The position numbers and the translations under genes are program-made. Source: Polydactylus sextarius (taxonomy: Eukaryota > Chordata > Actinopteri > Polynemidae). Taken from it: 64,000 bases of DNA. The stretch is taken from contig CM028925.1 of the NCBI GenBank assembly GCA_016801845.1, positions 930,001 through 994,000 on the forward strand, written 5' to 3'. Shown one piece after another: positions 46,226-57,669 of the stretch. The notes below the pieces were generated by a model. That model had not been told where the DNA came from. It worked only from the letters and a program-made list of their open reading frames with translations, and ran no database searches. Every line of letters begins with the position of its first letter. Position 1 is the first letter of the stretch.

Positions 46226-48769
46226 CCTTTTGACAAAAACGTCCTGATTATTGAACTAAGATCAAACATCTTCCCACAAATCTTTGAACACGCAGCCAAA
46301 CTACGGAGAGGACTGCTATTCTGAGAAGTTTGTTTTCATGCCTTCTGTTGTGGTTTGACTGGGCGGGCGAGCCGTGCCTCGTTCCCCCAAATCCGCAAGA
46401 GCCTGGATCCAATAAGCCACAGTATCTGACTGCGGCGGTGTGGTTGGCAGAGGCAGGACGCTTCAATCTACCTACTGTACCCCCTCTTCACTCGGCGGGC
46501 TCCAGCCTATATAGGTGCTTTTCCCCCCCTCTTTCATCCCCTCAACGACTTAATTCGCAACAAATGTTTTTTTTTTTTTTTTTTTTTTTTCCGTGCTCTG
46601 CTCCTTTGTGTCGAGCCCAGACTTTAAAAACCTCTAAACTCACAGGTAAAAAAAAAAAAGAGCCCGAGGACAAAACTTTTCGTCTTGATTTCGTCCAACG
46701 CAACGTAGATCGCTTTGATTCGCGGACACACGCAGAGTGAATTGCTGCTCGATAAAGCTCAAACGGGTTCCATTTTGGCTCAAAACGAACAAAGTCGCGA
46801 TTCGATCGAACGCGGTCGGGTTCTGCTCTCCTTCCTTCTGTCATCTCTCTGCTCTTTCCACCTCCTGAGCTTTGCTGCAGCTTTAAGTCGATAGTTTATT
46901 TGCACATAACGGGCTGACACAAACAGAGTGCGGTCAAGGCAACAAAAACCCAGAGGGGTTTATAAAAACATCTTACCCCAACAGAAGAAGAAGTAGAAGA
47001 AGAAGGAGAAGAAGAAGAAAAAGAGGATTAGGTTGCTGTTGTCATGGAAAATGCCTGTAACTGCAATTTGGGTGTTTTTCTTTTGGCGTACCTGAACTTT
47101 CCGTGGTCATTTAGTGTTCTGTAATACTCTGAGAACTCCAGGGAACTCTAAAACTAAACTTTGACGAACGTATTTGGTGCAAGCACGAGGTACGAGTTAC
47201 TTCAGATCAGCATCACAGCCGTCCCGATCGATTTCCTGCATCACATGCAGTTTATTACAGTGGAGTTGTTCGCCTGAGAGTCTCGCATTAATCAAACGAG
47301 AACGTTTTAAGCAGTTTAAAAGTTTCAGCAGCCCTCTCTGTCCCTTTCTGAGCGTTCAAACGCAGAAACATGGCTCTCTCGTGATATGTTTCCTTCGCAA
47401 AACATGTTTTCGCTGCAGCGAAGTTTTTTTTTTTTTTGATCTGCCCTGCTTCGCTCTCGCCGAGGCACGTACCGATCGAAGCCCAGCCTCTAATTAACAG
47501 GTCGCGCAGGGTGTGGACGTCTTCATTCCACACTGTAGGGTTTTTAAAGCATTTAGAGGAACCGCTTTAACCCCAACCTCACATCAGTGCAAACAGCTTG
47601 TATAACTTTCTTTTTTTTCACACTGATTGAAGCGTCGTAACTCGTTCTGTTGTACACACTGAAGCTTAAGTTCAGTGCTCGCTTTGTAATAAATATAAAA
47701 CCACATTAGCACATGAGCCTCCATCTAAACTGCTCTATTTTCTAGACCGCAAAGATGGGAACGAAGATATGAAGGAAGCGTTTGTTTCTTTTAATGAGCA
47801 GGAACACTGAACAAGTTGTTTCCTGTTCGCTCTTTAACCATCACTGCTCTTACAGACTTGTGGTGAAATGAAGTGAAGTGCGGATTTGGACCGTGATCGT
47901 CTCCACCCAAGATATCTGCCGGCTTGTTTTTAAATTCTAATCAATAATCAAAGTCTTAGTAGTGCTGATGTTTGCTTGTTGTGGGCTCATGTTTCATGTG
48001 AGGTGGAGATTCCCTTCTCTTCTGCTACATAGCCAAGGTGGCGTCATAGAGGCTAAGAAGTGTCCATCATTCACACACTCACTTTCTGACCATAATGAGT
48101 GAAACATCCAGGTATTAACAGTAAAACTGTACTTTCCCATACATAGGGTGGACACTCAGATGCCTTGGCTCATTCTGACTGGTCAACACCACCGTCATGT
48201 GTTACCTGACCAGTCTCTCAGCTCAAAACCAGAGCTTTGAGAGCACTCTGATTACTGATCAGCTCAGGTCTGGATCACTCATTCACAGACAATGAAGAGG
48301 CTTGTAAATAAACGACTCCAGATCAGACACGCTGTATAATTAATCTACAGATCACATTCTTCCATATTTGATAACCACATGATTTTTGATTTGAAATGGA
48401 CTAATGGTTCATGGCTCTCAGCCTCTTTAATATAAAGTTGTTGCTTTGACTTTTTTTCCCCCCACAAATAAACTAAAAGAAAAAGTACAAAGCGAACTTG
48501 TAACACTGCTCGAAGGCATGGAAAGGAAAGTGTTTTAAAAAAGGGCGAGGTCATTAATTTGAAATTTCAAAAAAAAAAAAAATCCTCCACAATCTCAGTC
48601 GTGTCTGACCTCTTTCCATCTCAATCAGAGACGTAGGCCAAATGTCAAAACGCCAGTGAAAAGGCTCTCAGCTAATAACTCCAACAAGACGCGTTTTTAG
48701 TCCCCCTCAGTCGCCTTTTGATCTCCAGAGTTGCGTTCGACGGGCGCTGACGCTGGGACCGTTTGTCAT
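46226..48769. repeat. Non-coding block with T24 and (GAA)n
   Basis: A T run lies at 46567-46590 and a GAA-rich repeat at about 46984-47026. 47030-48770 is mostly unique-looking, low in simple repeats and without a supported gene. Confidence 0.6.
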
Positions 48770-48771
48770 AG

Positions 48772-48784
48772 CCGGGGGCGCTGG
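48772..48784 (+). promoter_or_regulatory. Weak CTCF-like motif CCGGGGGCGCTGG
   Basis: Resembles the CTCF core (AGGGGGCGCT) with one mismatch. A single motif without occupancy data is weak evidence for an insulator. Confidence 0.15.
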
Positions 48785-48819
48785 GAACTGGCGAGACAAG
48801 GGGCCGCGCCATGAAAATC

Positions 48820-49030
48820 TGACTGTCAACGTGCCCTCCTCAATTTATTAAGCGTCCCTCAGAGCGCAGAGCCAGATTTCTGACCCTGATAATACAAAGC
48901 CTGGGGGGGAAATGGCATCGAGAAGCAAGCTCCACATCCTGTTGTGCTGCGGTCAAAATGAGATGCTAATTAATTACCATTGGCATCTTTAGCGATGTGT
49001 GTCAGCTCCTATTTGGTGTATCAATCTGCT
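48820..49030. promoter_or_regulatory. Enhancer-like block (candidate CNE)
   Basis: Repeat-free sequence with CAATTTATTAAGCG, CTGATAATAC, GATGCTAATTAATTACC and GTGTATCAATCTGC. TAATTAATTA is a strong homeodomain cluster. Confidence 0.4.
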
Positions 49031-49929
49031 ACGGGATCAAATCTGAGCGTGTGAGGACGCTGCTGGTTCCTGCGGCCGCCGTCGTGGTCGCTTCAACCCG
49101 AGGTCACGCAAACGCTGAGTGTAACCCACGTGCCTAATGAGGAAGGAGTTTAAACGGCCGGCGGCACAAGACGACCAGAATCAATCTGATCACGTTATGG
49201 ATCAATAACGATGAGTCAAGCAGCTGCTGAGGCGTTGTCGCTTCGGAACAAAGGCGCACGACACATGGCGACTAACTTTCTCCACCTGCTTCTGTGGGGC
49301 GCACTGCATTCTGGGTAATGTAAGAAGTGAGCCAGTGAAGCTGAAATTGACCGATTTAGAAGAAACCTAATAAAAAAAGTGAAATATGACGAATGTGTTA
49401 TTTTTACAGTGTTGTTTTATAGTGGAACTTTAACATACGTTACCATGCTGACGATATTATGTTTTACATGTAATGAACACTACTCACTGCCTGATAATTC
49501 ATTATGAAACATGTTATAAGTGACGGGGCAAACGTTTGTCCTTTTATTGTTGATATTGGTCACATCTTGCACTTGCTGCTTCAAATTTTAGGTATTTTCA
49601 TTTTTCAAAGACCTTTTATTCCAAAAATGATTACCTAATTAATTATAATTAACTTAATTATAAGCTACTTTCTCATTTATCCTGATGTGCAATGTGTCAT
49701 TCAAAAAAAAAAACACACACACACAAATTAATTGACTTAATATGTAACATGCACGTGTGCAAACACAAAGAAATGTCACATCATTTGGGGAAAATAAGAG
49801 TGAGAGCACTATATAAACAAATTAGGTTAAAGCCCCTGAGAGCGTGCCGTCTGTAATGGCTTCCACTGTATACACAACTAATACAAGACAGATGGAAAAT
49901 GCACAAAATAAAGAAAATTAATCAAACAG
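49031..49929. other. Non-coding block, AT-rich second half
   Basis: Contains a ZNF143-like word at 49305-49322 (TGCATTCTGGGTAATGTA), a perfect 14-bp palindrome TTAATTATAATTAA at 49639-49652, and an A run joined to a CA patch near 49704-49724. No gene is supported. Confidence 0.5.
49305..49322 (-). promoter_or_regulatory. ZNF143/STAF-like motif
   Basis: The reverse complement reads TACATTACCCAGAATGCA, close to the known ZNF143/STAF element containing CCCAGAATGCA. Such words also occur within dispersed fish repeats, so function is uncertain. Confidence 0.25.
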
Positions 49930-50335
49930 GTTGACCAGGTTCCTGCTTCATCAGGAGGCCAGCAGCAGCAGCAACAGTCATTAACTGGAGATAATAAGCA
50001 CAAGGTCAGGAGATTTCTGAATTATCTCCCCTTCTCCCCACTGTTCTGTCAGACTCCTGTGAAGTTGTGTTCAAGAGCGGCCTCGCGTTAATCAGTGGTT
50101 TAATTGCCACTTGCCTGGGAGTGTGTGTGGGGAATAAGGCCAATTTCCCCGAGTCTCTCCTTCAGGAGGAGGCTGCAGACAGGTTCTTGGAAAGAGAGAG
50201 GTCTGTCAGAGAGGATCACTGTCACAGGCAGGGGGGGCTGCTCTTTTACGGATTTAGAAAGAGCTACACTGTGAATGTATCACAGAGGAATCTGCAGCAA
50301 AGTTTACTACTGTGGTGGAAAAAAGAATGAGAGGA
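49930..50335. promoter_or_regulatory. Enhancer-like block (candidate CNE)
   Basis: Largely repeat-free sequence with GTCATTAACTGG, TGAATTATCTCC, GCGTTAATCAGTGG, GTTTAATTGCCAC and AATAAGGCCAATTTCCCC. An 87-codon frame lies within it (50067-50330) but begins with GTG and shows no known domain, only a hydrophobic segment near its start. Confidence 0.35.
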
Positions 50336-51289
50336 TACAGCAGCTCAGCGGCAGAGTTTAGAACAAGCGGTCGCATAAACATTATATCAATTACACAGGC
50401 GCACTATACATTGACACGCATGTATGTGTTGGATGTAAATACTGCTGCTGGTAACTAAAGACTTTGTTTTTCCAGATGTAAAATTAACAATATGTATGGT
50501 GGCCTAGGGGGGTCAAGACACAACAACAGTCAGATCATTAAAAAAAAAAAAAAAGAAGTGGGAAAATACTTGTTTGTGATTGGACAGAAAGTGTGTGTGG
50601 AAACAACAGAAACAGGAAGTGACGCCTTCTTGGTGGTGCTCTGACCCTTAAGGCTGCCGTAGCCGTGACTTCCTGTAATAGCAGCGGCAACAACTTGTAG
50701 CGAGAGCTCAGAAAAACGATTCTTTTCTTCGCGTGTAACAAAAAGATGGTTTTTCTTTTCTCGGAGGTTAGCGGCTCTTTCACGTAAATGATTCTTCGGC
50801 CTCTGTAATGAATCAAAGTGATTTGACGTGACAGCGCCTTCACTGGATCTGTCAGACAAATGCTGTAAGTCAGAAGAAAATAGACTTGAAGGAGTAAAAA
50901 AATAAAAACAACAACAAAAAAAAAAAAAAAATACATGTGTAAAGTGCAGGTCCCCTGAGTGGCCGGATTAGATAGTTGTATTGATTTATACTCCAATGTA
51001 TCTGTTCTGTCAGAGGCGCCCGAGATGGACGACTGAAAAACGCAGCTGAAATTCAACTGGTGTGAGACCAGAGGCAGCGGCAGTCTCGCTAACTGTAGTC
51101 ACGGTCCAATCAGTGTTGCTGACAGTAAAAGCACTTCTAGCAGCTGCAGCATCGGTTGCAATAATGATCATTGTAGTTCTAGTTTGCAGATATCAGTGCA
51201 TGTGTGTGTTTATATGTATACACAACAGAAATAACCCTGCTAATTGTTAAGCATTAAAAAAAAAAAAAAAAAAGTCTTGGTGCAGTCGC
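50336..51289. repeat. Non-coding block with A-rich tracts
   Basis: A runs lie near 50539-50554, 50908-50931 and 51256-51273. The remainder is unique-looking. A 172-codon minus-strand frame at 51056-50538 contains poly-phenylalanine from these runs and is treated as fortuitous. Confidence 0.7.
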
Positions 51290-51745
51290 TTCGTATTTAT
51301 CTCATTTAAACAATGTTTTGCTCTCCTGTCTGCGCACAACAATCCTACTGGTTTAGCATCTCGTTCTAATATTATTGCATTATCCGGCGAGTGCGAACTG
51401 TGCATCCCTTTAATAACTCCATGTCAATGTGATTAATGGACATTGCTTAATAAATTTCCTGTAATTAAGTGTCCACCTGCAGCTTGCCTGGAATCAATTA
51501 CCTTTTTGTTTATGCAATTTCCTCGAGGTATTTAGTTATGTGCTTCCATTATGGAGTTGTAAGATAATATCTGCTTATTCTGCTAATTCCCGCGTTACCT
51601 TATGTGACATAGTGGGCTAAAGGCCTGAAGCAAAGAGGTGGGTGGAGCAGATGGATGGCAATGAAAACGGCACTCATGCACTCATACTTCACGGCCCTAA
51701 TGACTGATGTTTGCTGTTCGGTAGAGGTTAATAAAAAGACGGAAT
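51290..51745. promoter_or_regulatory. Enhancer-like block (strongest candidate CNE)
   Basis: About 450 bp with no simple repeat, CpG-poor and unusually rich in homeodomain, POU and forkhead-like words: TTCTAATATTATTGCATTATCC, CCTTTAATAACTCC, GTGATTAATGG, CTTAATAAATTTCC, CTGTAATTAAGTG, GAATCAATTACC, TTTATGCAATTTCC and CTGCTAATTCCC. This is the densest TAAT/ATTA cluster in the window apart from plainly AT-rich DNA. It is bordered by an A18 and a T19 run. Confidence 0.5.
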
Positions 51746-52544
51746 AACTGTGCACTTTTTTTTTTTTTTTTTTTCCCCCTGCACGGTGGTTTTCATAATG
51801 GTCACAGACACCGATGTATTAAAAACAAATTACACAATAAGAGAGAGAGAGAGAGAGAGAAACAATTCTCCAGGATCAGAGCTCACGTAGAAGAGAACGC
51901 AGAGGAAAATATGCATTGGAAGAGATAGGAGATGAAATAGATTAGAGATCAATCATGACCAGAGGGTTTGCCACTTTCAGTCTCAACACCAGATGGAAAA
52001 GTGAGCATCAGCGTCTTGATGAGAATTTAACTGTGTAAATGAAAGTAAATAATGTCTTCCGGTATTTCTTAAAGCGACAACCCCCCTCCAACCTCCCACC
52101 CCCACCCCCTCGGATCCTGCACATATCCAGCCCAGCTTAAAAGTTAAAAGTGTTGCATAATAACAGCGGCGGTGATGTAATCAGGCTAAATTTGCGTTCG
52201 TGGAAACGCACACCAGTCGTTTCTGTAACTTGACTGGCGTTAGAGGACAAAAACAGAAACATGAAGATTTCTCAGCCTCTGCTACTTTGATTATCTGTCC
52301 ATCCCACTTTATTAAAGTCTGGTACTGAAGTGCTGATAGATTTTTATATAATCACCAACAGCAACGTGGCAGAAGTGTGCGCTACGGATGCAGATCTGGA
52401 GGGAAGCTGCTCATCGCTACAAAACAAGAGGAGGATATGTAGTAACTTTCTGGTACCTCAGTGTTTCCACTCAAGGTCAAGGGTCAAGACAACAAGACGT
52501 TCATGTGATTTCTATAAATGCAGCATGTGGGACATCAAGGTTTC
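51746..52544. repeat. T19 run and (GA)n, then unique DNA
   Basis: A T run lies at 51756-51774 and a GA repeat at about 51840-51861. 51870-52540 is unique-looking. TTAAAGCGACAACCCCCC near 52069 could be a decayed TTAA-type repeat end, but has no partner I can see. Confidence 0.7.
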
Positions 52545-52901
52545 TTAAAGGTGCTACAGGTTAAGCTTTCCCTGTTGCCGCCATGTTGTTTCTTGAGGAG
52601 CAGAAGTGACGGTGGCGATGGTTGTTCGCCGAGAGCTTCAGCCATCTTTATGTTTACAAGACAAGAGGTTACGTGTTTAATACAAGCTCTGAAACCTGGA
52701 CTCTACAGTGATCGACTATCAGAAAGCGACAAGGTGGAGCGGGGCTAGCTAGAAGTGGTCGAAATATTAGCAAAACAAAAGTTAGCATTGAGAGAAAGCC
52801 TGTTGAACCAGCTTCTTTAATCTATAATGGTAAGTAAACAGCTGTAGAAGCTAACATTAGCTATGTAGCACTGGAAAAAACCTGCCATATCGGACCTTTA
52901 A
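52545..52901. mobile_element. TTAA-flanked MITE (piggyBac-type)
   Basis: The left end reads TTAAAGGTGCTACAGGTTAA from 52545. The right end in reverse complement from 52901 reads TTAAAGGTCCGATATGGCAG. Both begin with TTAA and share an imperfect terminal inverted repeat of about 20 bp (TTAAAGGT.C.A.A..). This is the structure of non-autonomous elements mobilised by piggyBac-type transposases. A TTAAAGGTCC start is familiar from abundant teleost MITEs. The 357-bp length fits a MITE and there is no transposase. The interior has GCTAGC and GCTAACATTAGC words found elsewhere in the window. Confidence 0.65.
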
Positions 52902-53279
52902 TGGTTCATTTAAACTCATGAATTCAAGTTATTTGTTGTAACTTATCGCCTATGTTTGTAGCTTTGACCATCACTTCTCCACTATGTTAACTTCTGTCAC
53001 CTGGACATTATATATTACAACATCTGTGCAACCGGGTAATTACAAAATCTGCACAACCAGGGCAAAACCTCTCTTCATCAGAGGCTCTTAATTTGACACG
53101 AAACACATGGGGCTCCCAATTGGTTCCAAACTGCTGTCACTTTCTCACATGTTTACAGTACATCACAGCGCAAGGTGATAAAAGCACCAATCAATATCCA
53201 CGCCTGCGCTATCCTTCCTCCATCCATCCACCTCCCTGACGCTGCCCACCTAAAACGCCGCCGCTGTTGCTGCATCAGA
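52902..53279. other. Non-coding block, nothing recognised
   Basis: Unique-looking sequence with CCATCCATCCACC near 53219-53231. No gene is supported. Confidence 0.5.
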
Positions 53280-53640
53280 CAGTCGCGCGGTCACGAAATC
53301 AAATGACTCATTAGTGCAACAAGGGTGACCTTTTCATAAGGGCGGTGACATGTGAGGAAGGTCACCGTGGTTAAATGGCACACCCCTAAGTGACTGTCAA
53401 TCAAGCGACTGCCACCGTGTCGCCTCGCAGTCACCGCGCAGCAAATATTATGCAAGAACACTGTGTTGAATTGACCTTCGGCGGGCTCGCGGGCGCGCAC
53501 GTGCAGCCTCCAGATTTGTCAAAAGCGAGAGGAGCTGTTTGAAATGTATGAATTTTAATGATTAGCTGCGAATTTACACTCAACAAAATGGTAATTTAGA
53601 ATGGGGGGATTTATTCCGCAGCCACCTGTAAAGACAGCAG
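53280..53640. promoter_or_regulatory. Enhancer-like block with PBX-MEIS site (candidate CNE)
   Basis: Repeat-free sequence with CAAATGACTCATTAGTG (AP-1/ATTA), GGTTAAATGGC, CTGTCAATCA, GCAAATATTATGC (near palindromic), TTTTAATGATTAGC and GGTAATTTAG. AT-motif-rich parts alternate with GC-rich ones. Confidence 0.42.
53394..53403 (-). promoter_or_regulatory. PBX-MEIS/PREP composite site TGATTGACAG
   Basis: The reverse complement of CTGTCAATCA is exactly TGATTGACAG, the established PBX plus MEIS/PREP heterodimer element. It is the only exact copy I found. Confidence 0.42.
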
Positions 53641-54615
53641 TCAGCGGCGAAATGACTTGCGTGGCCAAAAGCTCAATTTTCTACCACTTTTTGAGGTATC
53701 CAGGTCTGGCATTAACTTCAGCTTCACTTCAGGGCTCATCAAAAGCGAGGGAAGGTGTGAGATTAGAAATTGTATTTTTTCTGTGTGTGTGTGTGTGTGC
53801 ATGTCTTCTGTTCCGCCGCCGCCGCTGCTGCCGAACGCCACCGGCTTCATGCCCTGACAAGAAGTGACTACAGGCACTCGAGGTGAGTCTGTGCAGGGAA
53901 ATCAGTTTAGAAATTACTGTTGGGTGGGAATAAGTGTGGCGGCACATGAATGAGAAATAGATGTCAGTGTGCATTTCAGCAGCCAATCACTTGAGTAGGG
54001 CTCTCCAGGAGCACAAGTGAGAAGTGGGCAAATAATTGGACTCCCCATGTCCTGTTAAAATACGTGTATCGGTAAAAGCAGCTGCGGAAGGTGTACTCCA
54101 CCCGGCTGAACACCCAAGATTTGATAAATATGAGAAGGGAGGCACTTGAAGCTTTGGCTGTGGCTTCCTGCCGTAATGAATGCACACATCCGACAGCAAA
54201 GCGTTTACAACGCGTCAATCTGCATCAGCCCTGTGCGTTTGTGGGATTGAGTGAAAGACCGAGGCCGAGTAGGCGGAAATGAAACTTAACCAGGATGTGA
54301 TCAGAACATATAATATGCTAAGCACATATATGTAGAATAAACTATGGAAGAAAGCATTAGCATATATATATATACAGTTCGGAGGTTGAAACCTACAGAA
54401 AATGCCCATTAGTGTCAGTGAAGAAAGATATTATTATGGATCTTATGAACCTCCTGGTTGCTGTACTGTACAGAGATTAGCTCCTGATTATGTGACTGAG
54501 TTCATGTTGTTGACATATGAAGCTTGTGCTATATGTGGACTTTTCATATATATATATATATATATATATGAGAAACTCAATTTAATTTTTCTTTATTATA
54601 AAAATATTGGATTCT
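53641..54615. other. Non-coding block with GT and TA repeats
   Basis: A GT repeat lies at about 53780-53799. A CCG/CTG patch at 53812-53830 is followed by a consensus-like donor CGAG/GTGAGT at 53881-53886, with no exon I can define. A TA repeat occupies about 54546-54569. Confidence 0.55.
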
Positions 54616-54928
54616 CAAGGGTTCTGAAACAAGGCGTTGACAACTTTGTAAGTGTACACATCGTTTATTAAAAAGACTTTTTTACAGGTAGGAGTCCTAC
54701 AAGTGCATAGTGCAAGTGCACATAGTATATAGTGCAAATTAATTCCATGCAAATGAATGGATTTCATCTGTTGGTGACAACATCTTGTTGTCATCTAACA
54801 GGGAATTAATTAATTTGTGCTCTCTCCCCTCCTATTCTGACCATTGGTACATTTGTCAATCGACTTGTAGGAGACTACCGCTAGGTCCTACCTGTAAAAA
54901 AGTCTTTTAATAAATGTCAGGACCCTTG
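54616..54928. mobile_element. Foldback (long inverted-repeat) MITE
   Basis: The outer arms begin CAAGGGTTCTGA (54616) and, in reverse complement from 54928, CAAGGGTCCTGA. Next comes a nearly identical arm of about 30 bp: TTTATTAAAAAGACTTTTTT on the left and the same with one A fewer on the right, both continuing ACAGGTAGGA. Further in, CTCCTACAAG-like and GTGCAAATTAATTCC-like words pair again, and the centre is the perfect stem GACAACA-TCT-TGTTGTC (54776-54792). Thus nearly the whole 313 bp is one imperfect palindrome. The left arm carries an extra ~35 bp (54628-54662). Target-site duplication is not clear. No coding capacity. Confidence 0.72.
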
Positions 54929-57669
54929 TTATACTAGCAAAGAAGTGTGGAGCTACTATAAACTGTTTTAATGGTTTGAAAAAGCGAAATCTTCAAGCTA
55001 CCTCGGTGCTCCAATCACTAACATGGTGAGTCTTTTGACAAAAATGATAAAAATGATAATTTCGTAATGCAACACGCAAGCGTAGTTTTAACATAACCAA
55101 AGTTCATTTTACAGAGAAGTTCTCCTTTAACAAAATGGACCTTAAAGTGCGTAACTGTGTATCTCCATTTCATTTCACTCATCTCCAGCACTGACCGCAA
55201 CAAACAGACTGTTTTTCTTTCCGCCGAATTCAAAATGTCGACAGTCCCCCAGCGCTGTGAGTTTAGCTGACTGTGACACTGGAGCCAATTTGATTTATTT
55301 TCCGGCGACAACAGAAAAGTTACATTTCGGGGCATCTGCATCAGAAAAGTAACAGTGACATTGTTCTGTGTGCATTAATGTAATTTAGGTGTGAATAATT
55401 TAATGACGCTGTGAAGTCCTGCTTGTCATCTCATCGTGATAAATAAGTTGCTTCAGCATCACAGTACAAACCAAATTTGATTCTTCCAATAGATGTCGCT
55501 TCTAATTCTGCACATTTAGGACAAAACTTCCCCAAAGAAGCCTTTTTTTTTCTTCTTCTTCCCCCAAACAGCAGCCGACATATGTCACTTTCTCTCCACA
55601 GCGTGATCAGTAATTATGTTTTTTTTTTTTTTTTTTTTTGCATATCACAGCGAAGTTGAAGAAAACCAGACACCCTTCAAACTCTGATAGGCAGCGTTAA
55701 ATTGGCTGAAATATCAGCGCCAGAAATAGAGTCGGTCGGCAGCGAGCATTGCATAACTGTAATTTAGTTTGTTCTGGGTCAGCGGGTCTCGGCTCTCCGA
55801 CGGTGCCACGTTAAAAAAAATGTGACAATTCTTGTTAAACACAGTGTGAACGATGCAGATCAGCAGGCAGGACTCAGCCCCCGAGGTTACAGACGGATTT
55901 CTTTCTGTTCCTATCAGGGTTCAGCTGACGACACTTTCTAATATTTTCTTCTATTAAAGACGATGTTTAGCAGCAGCTTTTGCCAATTTGCAAATTTCAC
56001 GGCCCCAGAAACACAAACTCGACTCGAAATCTGATCCGCCGGCTCTCTTTTAAACAGACTCCTCTAAACGTGAGGAATATAATAATCTGCAGGCCTGAAT
56101 TTTAGAAATACTTTAGGTGGATTTAAATTTATTTTTCTTAAATCCATATTGTCGTTGTGTATTTTTTTGGTACGGTATGGTAACAAAACTATTTACAATA
56201 ATAATTCAATATTGGAGGTAAAAGATTTAACAGTGACTGAATGATATATAATATGTGAAGAGTGATATTTGCTGCTAGCTGCTATGTAAGACAACGCGAC
56301 AAGTCTCCATGACGACCAATAGACAACAAGTGATTGATTAAAAACTTATAAGATGTTAGTTAATAAAGAGCAAGTCTGTTATCAGATGAATGGAACACGT
56401 TAGCGACGACTAGCGATGGCTAAGCTAACGCTAACGAATGTTATCGGTTAGTTAGCGATAAGTTAAGTGAAAGTGACCGTGATTGGATAAAGCGATGGTG
56501 TAAGTTAGCTTAATAAGTTAAACGTATTGATCAGTTTATTAATTTAATCGCTAACTTTTTGGAAAACTGCGTCCTTGTCCTGGTGCATGCTGGGGAATTT
56601 CTCATAACCCTTTCGTTTCAAGTGCTGGGATAGCTTCGTTTGGAGGGTCACCCTCTCCTCACGTGAACGTGCAATAGAGAGGGGTAGGGCTAAGGGGCAG
56701 AAATGAGATTGGCCCTTATTCTTCCGTCTCTGCACCTGTAGGACGAACTGTGACCCTGACCTCATCAAGAATCCGTCATGGAAACCTACTCATGAACAGA
56801 GTGGGAGTGGGGTGCGGGTGGGTGATCCACATGCTTGATCGGAGTGTGTCCTTTGTGTGAGGTTATATATAAACAGTCTCCCCACATGTTATTACTATAA
56901 CTGCGCCCTCCTCAGCTCTAATTAGTGAATGTGCAGCGGCCTGTCGTCGAGCCCCACAGAATAGCGGCGGCGGCGACTGAGGAGAGGCCCACTGTGGTGA
57001 TGATGTCATGTACAGACAGATCCTGGAGCTGCTCCACAGACAGTGAATAATGGAACAACCGCTGGATTTTTTTTTTTTTTTTTTTTTCTTTTTTCGAACC
57101 GATTCACTGCTGGAAGCCCGACTAGTTAGAGCGACTCATCAATCTTGTTTCTCACCTGTCGAGGTCAGACCATCGGCGACGCAGGCGGCAGATTTCAACC
57201 AGGGAAGTTAAGTGTTAAAATGTTAAAATGCCGATTTTTTTCCCCCCCCTCCTCTCCTCTAACAATCCTAACCAAAAACAACCAGTTATAATGAAGACCG
57301 AACGACGAGCTTAACGCCGCTGCATTTTTCCGACTGCCGAGCACAAAGGTGCCTGCTAACAAGCGCAGACAGCTTCCATTAAAAAAAAAAACAAAACAAA
57401 ACAAAACAAAAACACTGTTTATCATTTATTTATCCATCAGAAAACAATTGGACGTTATGATTGCAATTTGCTTGATTAATGAGTTGATTAAGACGGTTAA
57501 ATGTTTACAAAGGGGTTGAGATGCGCTCGGCAAATATTTTCAGGAAAACAGGACGTCGCGTCCCATCACAGCCGTCTGTAAACTTTAATTAAGCACAAAA
57601 AGAAGAAGAAGAGGGGAAAAAAAAAAAAAAAACATTCACCCCCCCCTCTTCTCCCACGTCCCTCCTCCC
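54929..57669. repeat. Non-coding block with T runs and TTAGC cluster
   Basis: T runs lie at 55619-55639 and 57067-57087, and an AAAAC repeat at about 57380-57413. A GCTAACG/GTTAGCG/TTAGC-word cluster is at about 56398-56520. A TGCATGCTGGGGAATT word at 56584-56599 resembles a ZNF143 element. No gene is supported. Confidence 0.6.

Noticed and set aside
50067..50330. 87-codon frame with a hydrophobic N-terminal segment
   Set aside because: Begins at GTG, which eukaryotic genes rarely use. The acceptor-like CTGTCAG upstream is not matched by a donor. The block reads better as regulatory DNA.
50538..51056. 172-codon minus-strand open frame
   Set aside because: Hydrophobic stretches come from A runs read as poly-Phe on the minus strand; no family match.
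53808..53886. Proline-rich mini frame followed by CGAG/GTGAGT
   Set aside because: The frame stops at 53857, before the donor, and the ATG lies at the end of a GT repeat. The donor match alone is not enough.
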